From Rhodothermales bacterium (lineage in GTDB: Bacteria > Bacteroidota > Rhodothermia > Rhodothermales > VXPQ01), in NCBI GenBank assembly GCA_951812345.1, contig OX638295.1:1894965-1958964 (forward strand): 64,000 bases of DNA. The letters run 5' to 3'. Numbering within the stretch: position 1 is the stretch's first letter; every line of letters starts with the position of its first letter. Shown here in pieces: positions 1 to 9,343 of the stretch. The notes beneath the pieces are model-generated. The model was not told the origin of the DNA and ran no database searches. It saw nothing but the letters and a program-made list of their open reading frames with translations. A program made the position numbers and the translations under genes.

Positions 1-1787
1 AGTACGGCAAAAGCATCCGACTGAAGGATATTCCGCTGGACGACCCGGAAACCTTCGAGCTGTTCCAGCGGGGCGACACGGCCGCCGTCTTCCAGTTCGA
101 GTCCTCCGGCATGAGAGAATGGCTGCGCAGCCTGAAGCCGACCCGGCTGGAGGACGTCATTGCCATGAACGCGCTCTACCGGCCGGGTCCGATGGACCTT
201 ATCCCAAGCTTCATTGCGCGTAAACACGGTAAGGAAACCGTCGAGTATCCACACGAGATGCTCGAACCCGTCCTGAAGCCCACCTACGGCCTGCCCGTAT
301 ATCAGGAACAGGTAATGCAGATAGCGCAGGTCATGGGCGGGTATTCGCTCGGCAGCGCAGATATCCTGCGGCGCGCAATGGGCAAAAAGAAGAAGGCGGA
401 GATGGACAAGCAGCGCAGCATTTTCGTCGAGGGTGCGGTAGCGCGAGACGTTACAGAAAAAACCGCCCATGAAGTGTTCGACATGATGGCGAAATTTGCG
501 GGCTACGGCTTCAACAAAAGCCATAGCGCGGCCTATTCCGTCCTGGCCTATCAGGCCGCCTGGATCAAGGCGCATTACCCGGCCGCCTTCATGGCCGCCG
601 TCATGACCAGCGAGCAGGGCGATACGAAAAGGCTGTCGGGCATGCTGCAGGAAGCCAAGCATATGGGCCTGGATATCCTGCCCCCCTCCATCCACCGTAG
701 CCGCAAACATTTCACCGTGTCCGAGGGAAGCATCTGCTTTGGACTCGCAGCCATCAAGGGGGTGGGTTCCTCCGCCGTCGACCATATCGCCGAGATGCGC
801 GAGGAACACGGCCCTTTCCGGGATTTCTTCGGGATGGTGCGGGAACTGGACCCGCACATCGTGAACAAAAAGGCGCTGGAAAGCCTCGTGCGGGCCGGCG
901 CCCTCGACGAACTCGAAGGACATCGCGCCCAACTGTTCGAAGCGATCGATCTTGCCGTCCGGTATGCGAAACAGGTGCATGGAGACCGCGCAGCCGGGCA
1001 AAACAGTCTCTTCGGAACGGACACAGGAAACGAGACCTCGACGCCAGCTCTCCCCTCCGCAGAGCGATGGAAGCGTTTCAGGATTCTGAAGGAAGAGCGG
1101 GAATTGCTGGGATTTTACGTATCCGGGCATCCGCTCGAAGAATTCGCACCGGAAGCACGAGCTTTCGCGACCGCCAGCCTGGGCCATATCAGCGAGGAAG
1201 ACCTGGCGCAGAACGGCAAGCGCGATCATGCCGGACGAAACGGTTTCGCGCGCCACAACGCCCGGCGGCATACGTTCTTCGGGATCGTCACCGACGTGCA
1301 GCGGCGCACGAACAAGTCCGGCAAACCGTTCGGATTCGCTACCATCGAGGACTTTACCGGACAGGGCGAAGTCATATGCTTTGCCGACGTCTACGACAAA
1401 GCGCAGAATTATCTGAACCCCGATGAAATCGTGATGGTCACGGGCGAACCTGAACTCCGGGGAGGCAAGGTCAAGATCATTGCCCGGGACGTGCTGCCCA
1501 TGTGGAAAGTGCGCGCCACGATGGTAAAAGCCATCGTGCTGCGCATCGAAAGCGACCGCGTCAAGCAGGAAACCATCGGCGCCTTGCGGGAACTGTGCGA
1601 ACAGAATCGGGGAAAGTGCGGGTTGTATTTCGACATACAGGCGGACGATCTCCCCGGCCGGACACCGCGTATACACAGCCGCTCCTGCGTGGTTGACCCT
1701 ACCCCGGAGCTGATGAATGGTATGGCGCGACTTATCGGCAGCGCCAACGTGGCGGTGGAGGGTCGAAACGGGCACGAAAGAATATGA
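1..1787 (+). CDS. dnaE: DNA polymerase III alpha subunit, 3' part (5' end outside window)
   Basis: This is the C-terminal part of the replicative polymerase subunit that extends DNA at the replication fork. The frame is open from base 3 to the left edge, so the N-terminal PHP domain and the catalytic aspartates lie outside. Visible are the fingers region (ALYRPGPMDLIPSF, then YQEQVMQIA and RRAMGKKK), the GYGFNKSHSAAY motif, a helix-hairpin-helix part (IKGVG) and a C-terminal OB-fold (FGIVTDVQRR to GGKVKIIA) near the end. The stop codon overlaps the next gene's start as ATGA, suggesting translational coupling. Identification is secure from these family motifs. Confidence 0.95.
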   Translation, partial: YGKSIRLKDIPLDDPETFELFQRGDTAAVFQFESSGMREWLRSLKPTRLEDVIAMNALYRPGPMDLIPSFIARKHGKETVEYPHEMLEPVLKPTYGLPVYQEQVMQIAQVMGGYSLGSADILRRAMGKKKKAEMDKQRSIFVEGAVARDVTEKTAHEVFDMMAKFAGYGFNKSHSAAYSVLAYQAAWIKAHYPAAFMAAVMTSEQGDTKRLSGMLQEAKHMGLDILPPSIHRSRKHFTVSEGSICFGLAAIKGVGSSAVDHIAEMREEHGPFRDFFGMVRELDPHIVNKKALESLVRAGALDELEGHRAQLFEAIDLAVRYAKQVHGDRAAGQNSLFGTDTGNETSTPALPSAERWKRFRILKEERELLGFYVSGHPLEEFAPEARAFATASLGHISEEDLAQNGKRDHAGRNGFARHNARRHTFFGIVTDVQRRTNKSGKPFGFATIEDFTGQGEVICFADVYDKAQNYLNPDEIVMVTGEPELRGGKVKIIARDVLPMWKVRATMVKAIVLRIESDRVKQETIGALRELCEQNRGKCGLYFDIQADDLPGRTPRIHSRSCVVDPTPELMNGMARLIGSANVAVEGRNGHERI

Positions 1788-2491
1788 TTCGCATTGGAAT
1801 TACCACATCGTTCGAGCACGGCGAACAGCGGTTGCGGCACGACTACGTACGTGCCGTGGAATGTGCGGGGGGTATTCCTGTGATCGCCCCCATGGCCGGA
1901 AAGGAAGCCATGCATTCCTTCGCCAACATGCTTGACGGCCTGATCGTCACTGGAGGACCTGCCATTACGCAAGGCCTTATCGGGGATCTTCCCGACGACA
2001 TAGCAGAACCCGACCCTGTGCGCGCCTCCTCCGACGCCGCACTGCTCCGCGCCTGCCTGAGCATGCACCGTCCCGTTCTGGGCATCTGTTACGGAATGCA
2101 ACTGCTCAATGCCCTGTACGGAGGCAGCATATACGCCGATGTAGAACGGGATATGGCGGGCTCCCTCGTACACAGCGAAAAACGGGGAGCAAGCGACCAT
2201 GCCGTCGAGCTGGAGAAAGGTTCGCACCTGCGCAACATACTGGGCGTAGACAGTCTCGTAGTCAACACCCGCCACATTCAGGCCCTTGCCGGCGTGGCGC
2301 CCCATTTCCGCATAGCGGCCCGCGCCCCCGATGGGGTTATAGAGGCTATCGAAAACGAGGACGCCACCATGCTCGGCGTACAGTTTCACGCCGAAAGAAT
2401 GGGGGAAATCATGCAACCTCTCTTCAAATACTTTGTAAGCGAGGCCGACCTCGCCAAACAAAAACGGAAAGACCCGATTCATGCCGCGTAA
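1784..2491 (+). CDS. Class I glutamine amidotransferase / gamma-glutamyl-GABA hydrolase-like (peptidase C26)
   Basis: A 235-residue stand-alone glutaminase-type hydrolase. The nucleophile elbow GICYGMQ places Cys at about residue 102, and the QFHAE motif near residues 200-204 supplies the His-Glu pair, so the triad looks intact. The family hydrolyses gamma-glutamyl amide bonds (PuuD acts on gamma-glutamyl-GABA); the exact substrate cannot be read here because no putrescine-pathway gene is nearby. It starts in the dnaE stop (ATGA) and its own end overlaps the next gene by 11 bases, so the three genes are probably one transcript. Confidence 0.85.
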   Translation: MIRIGITTSFEHGEQRLRHDYVRAVECAGGIPVIAPMAGKEAMHSFANMLDGLIVTGGPAITQGLIGDLPDDIAEPDPVRASSDAALLRACLSMHRPVLGICYGMQLLNALYGGSIYADVERDMAGSLVHSEKRGASDHAVELEKGSHLRNILGVDSLVVNTRHIQALAGVAPHFRIAARAPDGVIEAIENEDATMLGVQFHAERMGEIMQPLFKYFVSEADLAKQKRKDPIHAA

Positions 2492-4226
2492 CCCGCTTCG
2501 CTCCAGTGTATTCCGGGCCTCTACAGGAGCAGTAGGCGCCATCCTGCTCCTGCTTCTTGTTTCGGGCGAACTGGCCCCGCTCGCGGGGCGCACCCTGCAT
2601 TTCATAGACTCGCGGGATGAAACGGACGAGAAAAGCTTTACCCTCGAACAACTCGACATGCACCCGGATGCGGTTTTCCCGTCCTGGTTCAGCGACCCGC
2701 TGCTTGACGAAGAAGATGGGGCCGGAGAGCACGAAGCGTCCGTCCGCAACCGGCTTGTTCGCGATTTCCGGGACTTCCTTACCCTGTATGTCCAACGTCA
2801 GGGAGAAGACGATAACTTCACGTTGCGCGTGGTGGACAACCGGACCGACGAACTCCTCGAAATTCACGAACTGAATCGGGAAGATTGGGAACAACGTGCG
2901 CCGGACGCCCCCTGGGACTGGGACCTTGTCGACGAACAGCGACGGCGGCAAACGCGGGTACTCGTGGACAAATACGTGGACCAGGGTATACCGCGCAAGG
3001 CCGTCACCGTAAAATGGGGACGCAGGAATCAGGTGGTCGAGGCCCGTACGCGGGAACTGGGGTACATCGAGTACGAGATTCGTCTGGCGAAACTGCTCGG
3101 CTTGAGCCTGCTGGCCACCGAAACGGGCACCGTGGAAACCTTCAACCGGGACGATCGCGTGTCCGCGGCGGGCGCGCGCGGCCGCTACCAGATCATGCCC
3201 TTTCTGCTGCGCATGAACGATATCCACCGGTACCGGCTCTCCACAGCGACAGGAAATACCATCCGGGTGTACGAAGAACGGCACCCCCTCCTGACCATGG
3301 AAACGGCGTTCACGACCATTGCAGGCTACCGCAACGCCGTCGGGCACGAAATACCCGGGCTATCGGCCTACCATTCAGGTCCCGGCAACATCTTCATGGT
3401 ATACCGCACCTTTCTTGAGAAAGGCAGAGATTTTCACACACGGGAGTCCACCGTCATGGACGCATACGCGTGGGCCATCACCGACGGGTTCGAAAAGCTG
3501 TCCTCCAGCAGTTTCCGGACGCACTCGCGAGGCTATGTGGCGTCCGCCTACGGTTCGCTGCGCGCTACAGAATCCCTTCCTGTAGATAAAACCGCCACCT
3601 TGCAGGTGGAACGCGTACAACTTCGCGACGGGGAACGCATCAACCTGAGCCGCCTGCTGGAACTCCTTCCCGGCGCGGATCTTACGGAAACGAACGCCTA
3701 CGACCGCTTCCGCGAACATAACCCGCACTTTCTGCTGCCGGAACGCTCCGAAAACCAACCGGGCGCACCGCCCCGGGGCGATGTACAACTCGTTTCCCGC
3801 TCCGGACAAACCCCTGTGCGCTTCTTTCTGCCAGCGGGCTCGATCAAAGCCCTGTTCGCTGCGGGTTTCGACGGCATCGATCCGGAAAAAACCTTCCACT
3901 TCGGGCAGGATACATATGGTGGAGCGCCCTGGTCCTACGGTGAACCTGACTCGCCTGATGCATTTCCGGGCACCGTCTGGGATCGGCAGTACGACGAACT
4001 GGTTCAGGAAATCGCCGGATTCGGCTTTACGAACGAAAACAGGGAACGCCTTGCGGCGCTTACCGAACGTTTCGAGGCCCTGGCCAGGGAACAGCCTTCG
4101 TCCTACAGAGACATGCAATTGAAGATCATCCGAACGCACCACCGCCTGTGGCATTCGGAAGTGTTCGACCGGCTTGCCGCCGTGGTACGCGCAACCGCCC
4201 TGTCCGAAGAGATGGGATCGGAGTGA
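2481..4226 (+). CDS. Secreted or membrane-anchored lytic transglycosylase-like protein
   Basis: A 581-residue protein with an N-terminal hydrophobic segment (about residues 14-36) that would act as signal peptide or anchor. The SLT-type core is visible in order: a candidate catalytic Glu in ATETG (about residue 215), AGARGRYQIMP (about 230-240) and YHSGPGN (about 295). These match the ES.., GlmQimP and AYNaGpgn motifs of soluble lytic transglycosylases, which cleave the glycan strand of peptidoglycan in the periplasm. The long N- and C-terminal parts are not recognised. The catalytic region is diverged, so family assignment is firmer than activity. Confidence 0.72.
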   Translation: MPRNPLRSSVFRASTGAVGAILLLLLVSGELAPLAGRTLHFIDSRDETDEKSFTLEQLDMHPDAVFPSWFSDPLLDEEDGAGEHEASVRNRLVRDFRDFLTLYVQRQGEDDNFTLRVVDNRTDELLEIHELNREDWEQRAPDAPWDWDLVDEQRRRQTRVLVDKYVDQGIPRKAVTVKWGRRNQVVEARTRELGYIEYEIRLAKLLGLSLLATETGTVETFNRDDRVSAAGARGRYQIMPFLLRMNDIHRYRLSTATGNTIRVYEERHPLLTMETAFTTIAGYRNAVGHEIPGLSAYHSGPGNIFMVYRTFLEKGRDFHTRESTVMDAYAWAITDGFEKLSSSSFRTHSRGYVASAYGSLRATESLPVDKTATLQVERVQLRDGERINLSRLLELLPGADLTETNAYDRFREHNPHFLLPERSENQPGAPPRGDVQLVSRSGQTPVRFFLPAGSIKALFAAGFDGIDPEKTFHFGQDTYGGAPWSYGEPDSPDAFPGTVWDRQYDELVQEIAGFGFTNENRERLAALTERFEALAREQPSSYRDMQLKIIRTHHRLWHSEVFDRLAAVVRATALSEEMGSE

Positions 4227-4246
4227 CAAACAGGCGCCGCCGGATA

Positions 4247-6430
4247 TTAACGAGCCTTTATAGCTTGTTTCGCCTGCCGGATCAACACTTCCTGCACCCC
4301 ATCCTCCTCGTCCCTTGACGTCGGCTGCCGCTGCACATACCGGCCGTCAGGGCCAAGGTCCCAGGCAAGGCGCCGGTCTTCGAAATACAATTGCAGAAGA
4401 TCTATGCACCGCTGCCGCAGCGCAGGCTCTTCGACCGGAACGATGACTTCCACACGGTCTTCCAGATTCCTTCGCTGCCAATCGGCGCTGCCCAGGTACA
4501 CAAGCGGGTCGCCTGCGTTATGGAAACAGAAAATCCGGCTGTGCTCGAGAAATCGGCCCACCACGCTGCACACCCGGATGTTTTCGCTATAGCCCGGCAA
4601 CCCAGGGCGTAAACGGTTATGGCCCCGCACAATGAGATCAATCTTCACACCGGCCTGGGATGCTCTGTATAGCTTTCGGATCATCCCCGTATCGTCGAGC
4701 GCATTCATCTTGGCGACGATGCGCCCGTTGCCGTGCGCCTTTTGATGCGCCACCTCCTGTTTCACGAGCGCGGCGAACGTATTGCGCATGTCCCGTGGCG
4801 CGATCAACAATTTTTTGTAATGCTGCTCCGGGGCGTATCCGGTCAGAAAATGGAACAGGTTAATCGCGTCGTAACCGATATCCGCCTGGCAAGTAAGTAG
4901 CCCTGCATCCGTGTAAAAACGGGCCGTAGTCGGGTTATAATTACCCGTGCCGATGTGACAGTACGCGCGCAGACCCCCATCTTCCTCGCGAATCACGAGC
5001 GTCACCTTGGCGTGCGTCTTGAGACCCACAAGGCCATAGGTGACATGGACTCCCGCATTTTCGAGCCGTCTCCCCCATTCAATATTGTTTTCTTCGTCAA
5101 ACCTTGCCTTGACCTCAACCAACACGGCCACTTGCTTACCCCGCTCGGCAGCGTGAATCAGGGCGTCGATAATCGGGGATTTTTCGGAGGTGCGGTACAA
5201 CGTCTGTTTGATGGCCAGCACGCTAGGATCTTCTGCGGCCTCCTCGACGAATCGTTGCACGCTACCCCGAAACGATTCATAGGGATGATGTACAAGGACA
5301 TCTCCGTTGCGAATGACCGAAAAAATGTCGGGGCTGTTCTCGGATTCGCCCTCAAACTGTAACCGCGCTGGTATCACGGGACGAAATGGCTTGTACTTGA
5401 AGCCGACTCCATTCAAATGAGCGAAAAACGCACAGTCCGAATGATCGATCAGACCGGTACTCACGTACACATCGTCGGCTGAAAGACTCAATTCGCGCAT
5501 GAGTAATTTCCGGACACGAGGGGGCATGTCCTGCTCGACTTCGAGCCGGACAACGGGGGCGAATCGGCGCTCGCGTAACTCATCGGACATCATCTCGATC
5601 AGGTCGTCCGCTTCTTCCTCATCCCGACTGATGTCGGCATTGCGCGTAATCTGAAAGGCATGCGCATGTTCGACTTCCATACCGCGAAGCAATTCATGCA
5701 GGTTGTGCTGAATAACCTGTTCCAGCGGCACGTAGTGATTAGGCTCTTCCAGCGGCACCCACCGCCCCTGACTGGTCGGCACTTTGACGCGGGCAAAGTG
5801 TTCGGTGCCACGCTTGGGGTGGCGTAAAAGAATGGCCAGCGAGAGGCTCAGATTGGAGATGAAAGGAAACGGATGCCCAGGATCTACGGCAAGAGGCGTC
5901 AGGATAGGGAAAATATTGGCCTCAAAGTGCCGGTACAATCGCTCCTCCTGCTGCTGCGAGAGGTCGTCGTAGGACAGAATACGAATGTTTGCATATTCGG
6001 CCAACTGCGGACGCAACGACTTCTCCCATAAGGAAGTCATGGTTGCGTACATGGGTAACACCGCCTTCCGTATAAGTTGCAACTGCTCCTGGGCCGTCCG
6101 CCCATCCGGAGACAAGGCATGCACCCCGGCAGCTTCCTGCCGTTTGAGGCCACCTACCCGCTTGCGAAAAAATTCGTCGAGATTGCTTGAAACAATAGAA
6201 AGAAAATGTACACGCTCCATGAGCGGGATACGCTCATCGATGGCCTGATACAACACCCGCCAGTTGAAATCAAGCCAACTCAACTCCCGATTGAAGAACA
6301 GATGCGGGTGTTTCTCCACCCGGCCTTTCGGCGCCGGGCGAGGAGATGTGGCGTGCGGCACAGGAAAAACCGGCGCCGCACCATCGCCGGAAGATATGCT
6401 ATTCGCGATAACCGGAGTTTGGCTACTCAT
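4247..6430 (-). CDS. ppk: Polyphosphate kinase 1
   Basis: A 727-residue PPK1, which reversibly transfers the gamma phosphate of ATP onto polyphosphate. The N-terminal domain opens with FNRELSWLDFN; the catalytic C-terminal domains show VKARFDEENNI, the GLKTHAK motif carrying the His that is autophosphorylated in characterised PPK1, HIGTGNYN, and the second phospholipase-D-like segment with CFHNAG and SADWQRRN. Length fits the family. It starts only 6 bases after the dnaG stop on the same strand, so the two are probably co-transcribed. A polyphosphate-dependent glucokinase lies just beyond dnaG on the other strand. Confidence 0.96.
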   Translation of the reverse strand: MSSQTPVIANSISSGDGAAPVFPVPHATSPRPAPKGRVEKHPHLFFNRELSWLDFNWRVLYQAIDERIPLMERVHFLSIVSSNLDEFFRKRVGGLKRQEAAGVHALSPDGRTAQEQLQLIRKAVLPMYATMTSLWEKSLRPQLAEYANIRILSYDDLSQQQEERLYRHFEANIFPILTPLAVDPGHPFPFISNLSLSLAILLRHPKRGTEHFARVKVPTSQGRWVPLEEPNHYVPLEQVIQHNLHELLRGMEVEHAHAFQITRNADISRDEEEADDLIEMMSDELRERRFAPVVRLEVEQDMPPRVRKLLMRELSLSADDVYVSTGLIDHSDCAFFAHLNGVGFKYKPFRPVIPARLQFEGESENSPDIFSVIRNGDVLVHHPYESFRGSVQRFVEEAAEDPSVLAIKQTLYRTSEKSPIIDALIHAAERGKQVAVLVEVKARFDEENNIEWGRRLENAGVHVTYGLVGLKTHAKVTLVIREEDGGLRAYCHIGTGNYNPTTARFYTDAGLLTCQADIGYDAINLFHFLTGYAPEQHYKKLLIAPRDMRNTFAALVKQEVAHQKAHGNGRIVAKMNALDDTGMIRKLYRASQAGVKIDLIVRGHNRLRPGLPGYSENIRVCSVVGRFLEHSRIFCFHNAGDPLVYLGSADWQRRNLEDRVEVIVPVEEPALRQRCIDLLQLYFEDRRLAWDLGPDGRYVQRQPTSRDEEDGVQEVLIRQAKQAIKAR

Positions 6431-6436
6431 GTTGCT

Positions 6437-8392
6437 TCAACGTATGACTTCCCCCTTCTCCAAACGACGCCGCAAAGCTTGTAACTGGATAATGTCCTGC
6501 TGGTACGTACGAATGTCATCGCCACTTGTCTCAGCTCGGGATTGTTCTTCGGCTCTGCGCGCTATAGCTTCATCCACACGAACAATCTTCAGGCGTTTCA
6601 TCGCTTGGCGGGCTGCCTCTTCGGGGTTTTCATCCAGACGGGGTACGACCACGCCCCTTTTTTGCTCCCAATTCTCCGACGGTTCTTCCCTGCGGATAGC
6701 CACCTCTGCAATGAGTTGCTGCACCTCCGCACCATAGGCGCCGTCAAGAAATGCCTGCCGGTTCATGGATCCGGCCCGGTGTTGCTCGGCAAAACCTTCC
6801 ACCGCACGACGCGATGCCCCCGGAGAAAATTCGTTCAGGCTCGTGTTCCCCAGAATGTAGGTAACCATCGGCAGCCCCTGCTCGAACATCAGGCGAATCA
6901 GTATCTTTTCGGTGGCAAGCGCCGAAAAAACGGACGGCCTTGCGCCGGATGCCGGTCCGCGAGACTTTCTGACAGATGGATCGTCGCTCCGCCTGGCGGA
7001 TCTGCCCGTTGGCTGTCCGCCTGCTCCCGATACCGGGCGCCCCGTACGAGCAGATCGCCGGAATTCCTCCCGTTGGCGGGAAGTTGCCATGCTTTCCAGC
7101 ACATCGTACAGCCGACCCTCTGGTATGCCGAACACCTCGCTTGCCCGGGGTAGCCATGCCTCTCGGGTCAGCGCATCGGGAATACACGCAATGGCCTGGA
7201 GTACGGCTCGCATGCCGGCGGCTCTTCCCTCAGGGGTATCGAGTTGCCCGGCGCGGTGAGCGGTATCATGTAACCAGCGCACGAAATCAAGCCGGTGTTT
7301 TACCAGATAATCCTTGAGAGACGCTCCTTCCCGCTGCGCAATGGAATCGGGGTCCTCGCCTGCAGGAAGTTCAACCACGTAGACACTCATTCCCTCGGCG
7401 AGCACCATGTCAATGGCGCGCCGCGCCGCTTTTTCACCTGCCCCGTCTGCATCGAACACAAGCACGATACGCGGTGCATAGCGGTGTAACAACTGCACCT
7501 GCTCACGTGTCAGCGACGTGCCGCAAGACGCCACGGAGTTCCGAACGCCGGCCTGGTGCAGCGACATCACATCCGTATAGCCCTCGACAAGCACCGCTTC
7601 TTCCTGCTCCCGGACGACCTGACGGGCCTGACGGAGCCCGTACAATACCCGCCGCTTGTCGTATACCAGCGTTTCCGGAGAATTGATGTATTTCGGCTGG
7701 GGATTTTCCTGCTCGCCGGCGGCGGCGTCAAGCAGCCTGCCCCCAAAGCCCAGGACCTTGCCCATGTGAGAAAAAATGGGAAACATGACCCGGTCCCGGT
7801 AGCGATCGTAATACCCCTCGCCGCTTTTCCGGGAAATGACGAGCCCGGCCTGCTCCAGCGTTTCGGCGGATATATGTTTCGCCTCGGCCTCCTTAAGCAA
7901 TCGATCCCAGTCATCCGGAGCGTATCCGACGCCAAACCCCCTGATCGTAGCCTCCGAATACCCTCGGCGTTGCATATACGCCAGCGCCTTTTGGCCGGAA
8001 TCGGCCCGGGTCAGTTCGTCGTGAAAGAACCGGGCAGCGAAACGCAGGGCGCCGTAGACCGCTTCCATGGCGTCGGCTCGCTCGCGGGACGTTTCCCCCT
8101 CTTCCGGCAATTCGATACCCGCTTTTTCCGCCAGAGTACGCACCGACTCCGGAAACGACATCCCTTCCACTTCCCGCACGAACCGGAACACGTCGCCCCC
8201 GGCGCCGCAACCGAAACATTTGAAAATCCCCAATTCGGGGTTCACGCTGAACGACGGCGTTTTCTCCTGGTGAAAAGGACACAACCCGAAAAAATTGGAG
8301 CCTTTCTTCTTCAGGCGCACGTAGTCGCTCACGACATCGACGATATCCGACGCCGCGCGCACTTCAGCAATGATGTCGTCCGAAAAATACAT
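6437..8392 (-). CDS. dnaG: DNA primase
   Basis: Primase that makes RNA primers for replication. The start is placed at MYFSDDII because family members begin there; the frame is open further upstream to 8458 without a better start signal. The CHC2 zinc finger is present (Cys38, His41, Cys59, Cys62 counted from this start), followed by the Toprim core with LVEGYTDVMSLHQAG and VFDADGAG, and a C-terminal helical region expected to bind the replicative helicase. Upstream of it and diverging is the polyphosphate glucokinase gene; downstream is ppk. Confidence 0.95.
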   Translation of the reverse strand: MYFSDDIIAEVRAASDIVDVVSDYVRLKKKGSNFFGLCPFHQEKTPSFSVNPELGIFKCFGCGAGGDVFRFVREVEGMSFPESVRTLAEKAGIELPEEGETSRERADAMEAVYGALRFAARFFHDELTRADSGQKALAYMQRRGYSEATIRGFGVGYAPDDWDRLLKEAEAKHISAETLEQAGLVISRKSGEGYYDRYRDRVMFPIFSHMGKVLGFGGRLLDAAAGEQENPQPKYINSPETLVYDKRRVLYGLRQARQVVREQEEAVLVEGYTDVMSLHQAGVRNSVASCGTSLTREQVQLLHRYAPRIVLVFDADGAGEKAARRAIDMVLAEGMSVYVVELPAGEDPDSIAQREGASLKDYLVKHRLDFVRWLHDTAHRAGQLDTPEGRAAGMRAVLQAIACIPDALTREAWLPRASEVFGIPEGRLYDVLESMATSRQREEFRRSARTGRPVSGAGGQPTGRSARRSDDPSVRKSRGPASGARPSVFSALATEKILIRLMFEQGLPMVTYILGNTSLNEFSPGASRRAVEGFAEQHRAGSMNRQAFLDGAYGAEVQQLIAEVAIRREEPSENWEQKRGVVVPRLDENPEEAARQAMKRLKIVRVDEAIARRAEEQSRAETSGDDIRTYQQDIIQLQALRRRLEKGEVIR

Positions 8393-8470
8393 GCCGGGGC
8401 GCATGTCTTGAAGAATCGGAAAGTTTCTGCCCGGCAGACTTGCCGGGACCACTGCCATCCCTTAAAATGG

Positions 8471-8514
8471 GGTAGGAAGGGATAAGGCGCTACGCAGCGC
8501 TGCATCCGCCTACC
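8471..8514. other. Nested inverted repeat between dnaG and the glucokinase gene
   Basis: GGTAGG at 8471-8476 pairs with CCTACC at 8509-8514, GAT at 8481-8483 with ATC at 8504-8506, and GCGCT at 8487-8491 with AGCGC at 8496-8500. The structure fills the divergent intergenic gap between dnaG and the glucokinase gene. It has no T tract, so it may be an operator or a 5' UTR hairpin; no function can be assigned. Confidence 0.35.
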
Positions 8515-8549
8515 TTCATACATCCGTAAGGCCAAGATACGATTCCACC

Positions 8550-9302
8550 GTGGAAATTTTCGGGATTGATGTCGGCGGTTCCGGAATCAAGGGCGCTCCG
8601 GTAGACGTCCGCACCGGTCGCCTCACTGCAGAGCGCCTGCGCATACCGACCCCGGAGGGGGCCTCGCCGAAAGAAGTCGCCGCCGTGGTGGTGTCCATGC
8701 TCGATCATTTCGGCTGGAACGGCCCGGTCGGCTGCGGCATTCCTGCCCGTGTCAAGCAGGGTATGGCGCATACGGCCGCAAACATCAGTGATTCCTGGAT
8801 CGGTAAGAATGCCGCCCGGCTTTTCTCCAAAGCATCCGGCCGGCCGTTTGCCATTATCAACGACGCCGACGCAGCCGCCTTGGCGGAAATGCATTTCGGA
8901 GCAGGCCACGGCCTGAAAGGCGTCGTCCTGATGCTCACCCTCGGTACAGGGATCGGGTCGGCGCTCTTCGTGGACAATACCCTGATCCCGAACACGGAAT
9001 TCGGGCATTTCTGGCTGCGGGGCCGCGTCGCCGAGCATTACGCCTCCGACCGGGTGCGCAAGGAGGAAAATCTGGATTGGGAAACCTGGGCTGCGCGCAT
9101 GCAGGAATATCTGAGCCACATCGAGCGCCTGCTGGATATCGACACGATCATCCTCGGGGGCGGCGTCAGCAAACCCAGTCGGAGTGAAAAATTCCTGCAT
9201 TTGCTCGACACGAAGGCCGATCTCCTGACCGCCGAACTCAGAAATGAAGCGGGTATTGTGGGGGCCGCATGGACGGCCCGCCGCCTGATTGCAAACACAT
9301 AA
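8550..9302 (+). CDS. ppgK: Polyphosphate glucokinase, ROK family
   Basis: A 250-residue sugar kinase beginning at GTG. The ATP/polyphosphate-binding motif [12 protein letters not shown] at the N-terminus, [11 protein letters not shown] with the sugar-binding region, [11 protein letters not shown] and the NTEFGH motif match ROK-family polyphosphate glucokinases, which phosphorylate glucose using inorganic polyphosphate (and often ATP). The short length without extra zinc-binding cysteines favours this subfamily over ordinary ROK kinases. Its position opposite a dnaG-ppk pair links polyphosphate synthesis and use. Donor preference is inferred from subfamily resemblance only. Confidence 0.82.
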   Translation: MEIFGIDVGGSGIKGAPVDVRTGRLTAERLRIPTPEGASPKEVAAVVVSMLDHFGWNGPVGCGIPARVKQGMAHTAANISDSWIGKNAARLFSKASGRPFAIINDADAAALAEMHFGAGHGLKGVVLMLTLGTGIGSALFVDNTLIPNTEFGHFWLRGRVAEHYASDRVRKEENLDWETWAARMQEYLSHIERLLDIDTIILGGGVSKPSRSEKFLHLLDTKADLLTAELRNEAGIVGAAWTARRLIANT

Positions 9303-9343
9303 TCCGACTTGTACGAAATTCATTTAGGAATTCCTTTCTGTAT

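Noticed and set aside
2424-3347. 307-codon antisense frame under the lytic transglycosylase gene
   Set aside because: Opposite strand of a gene with signal peptide and catalytic motifs; no start context or domain of its own.
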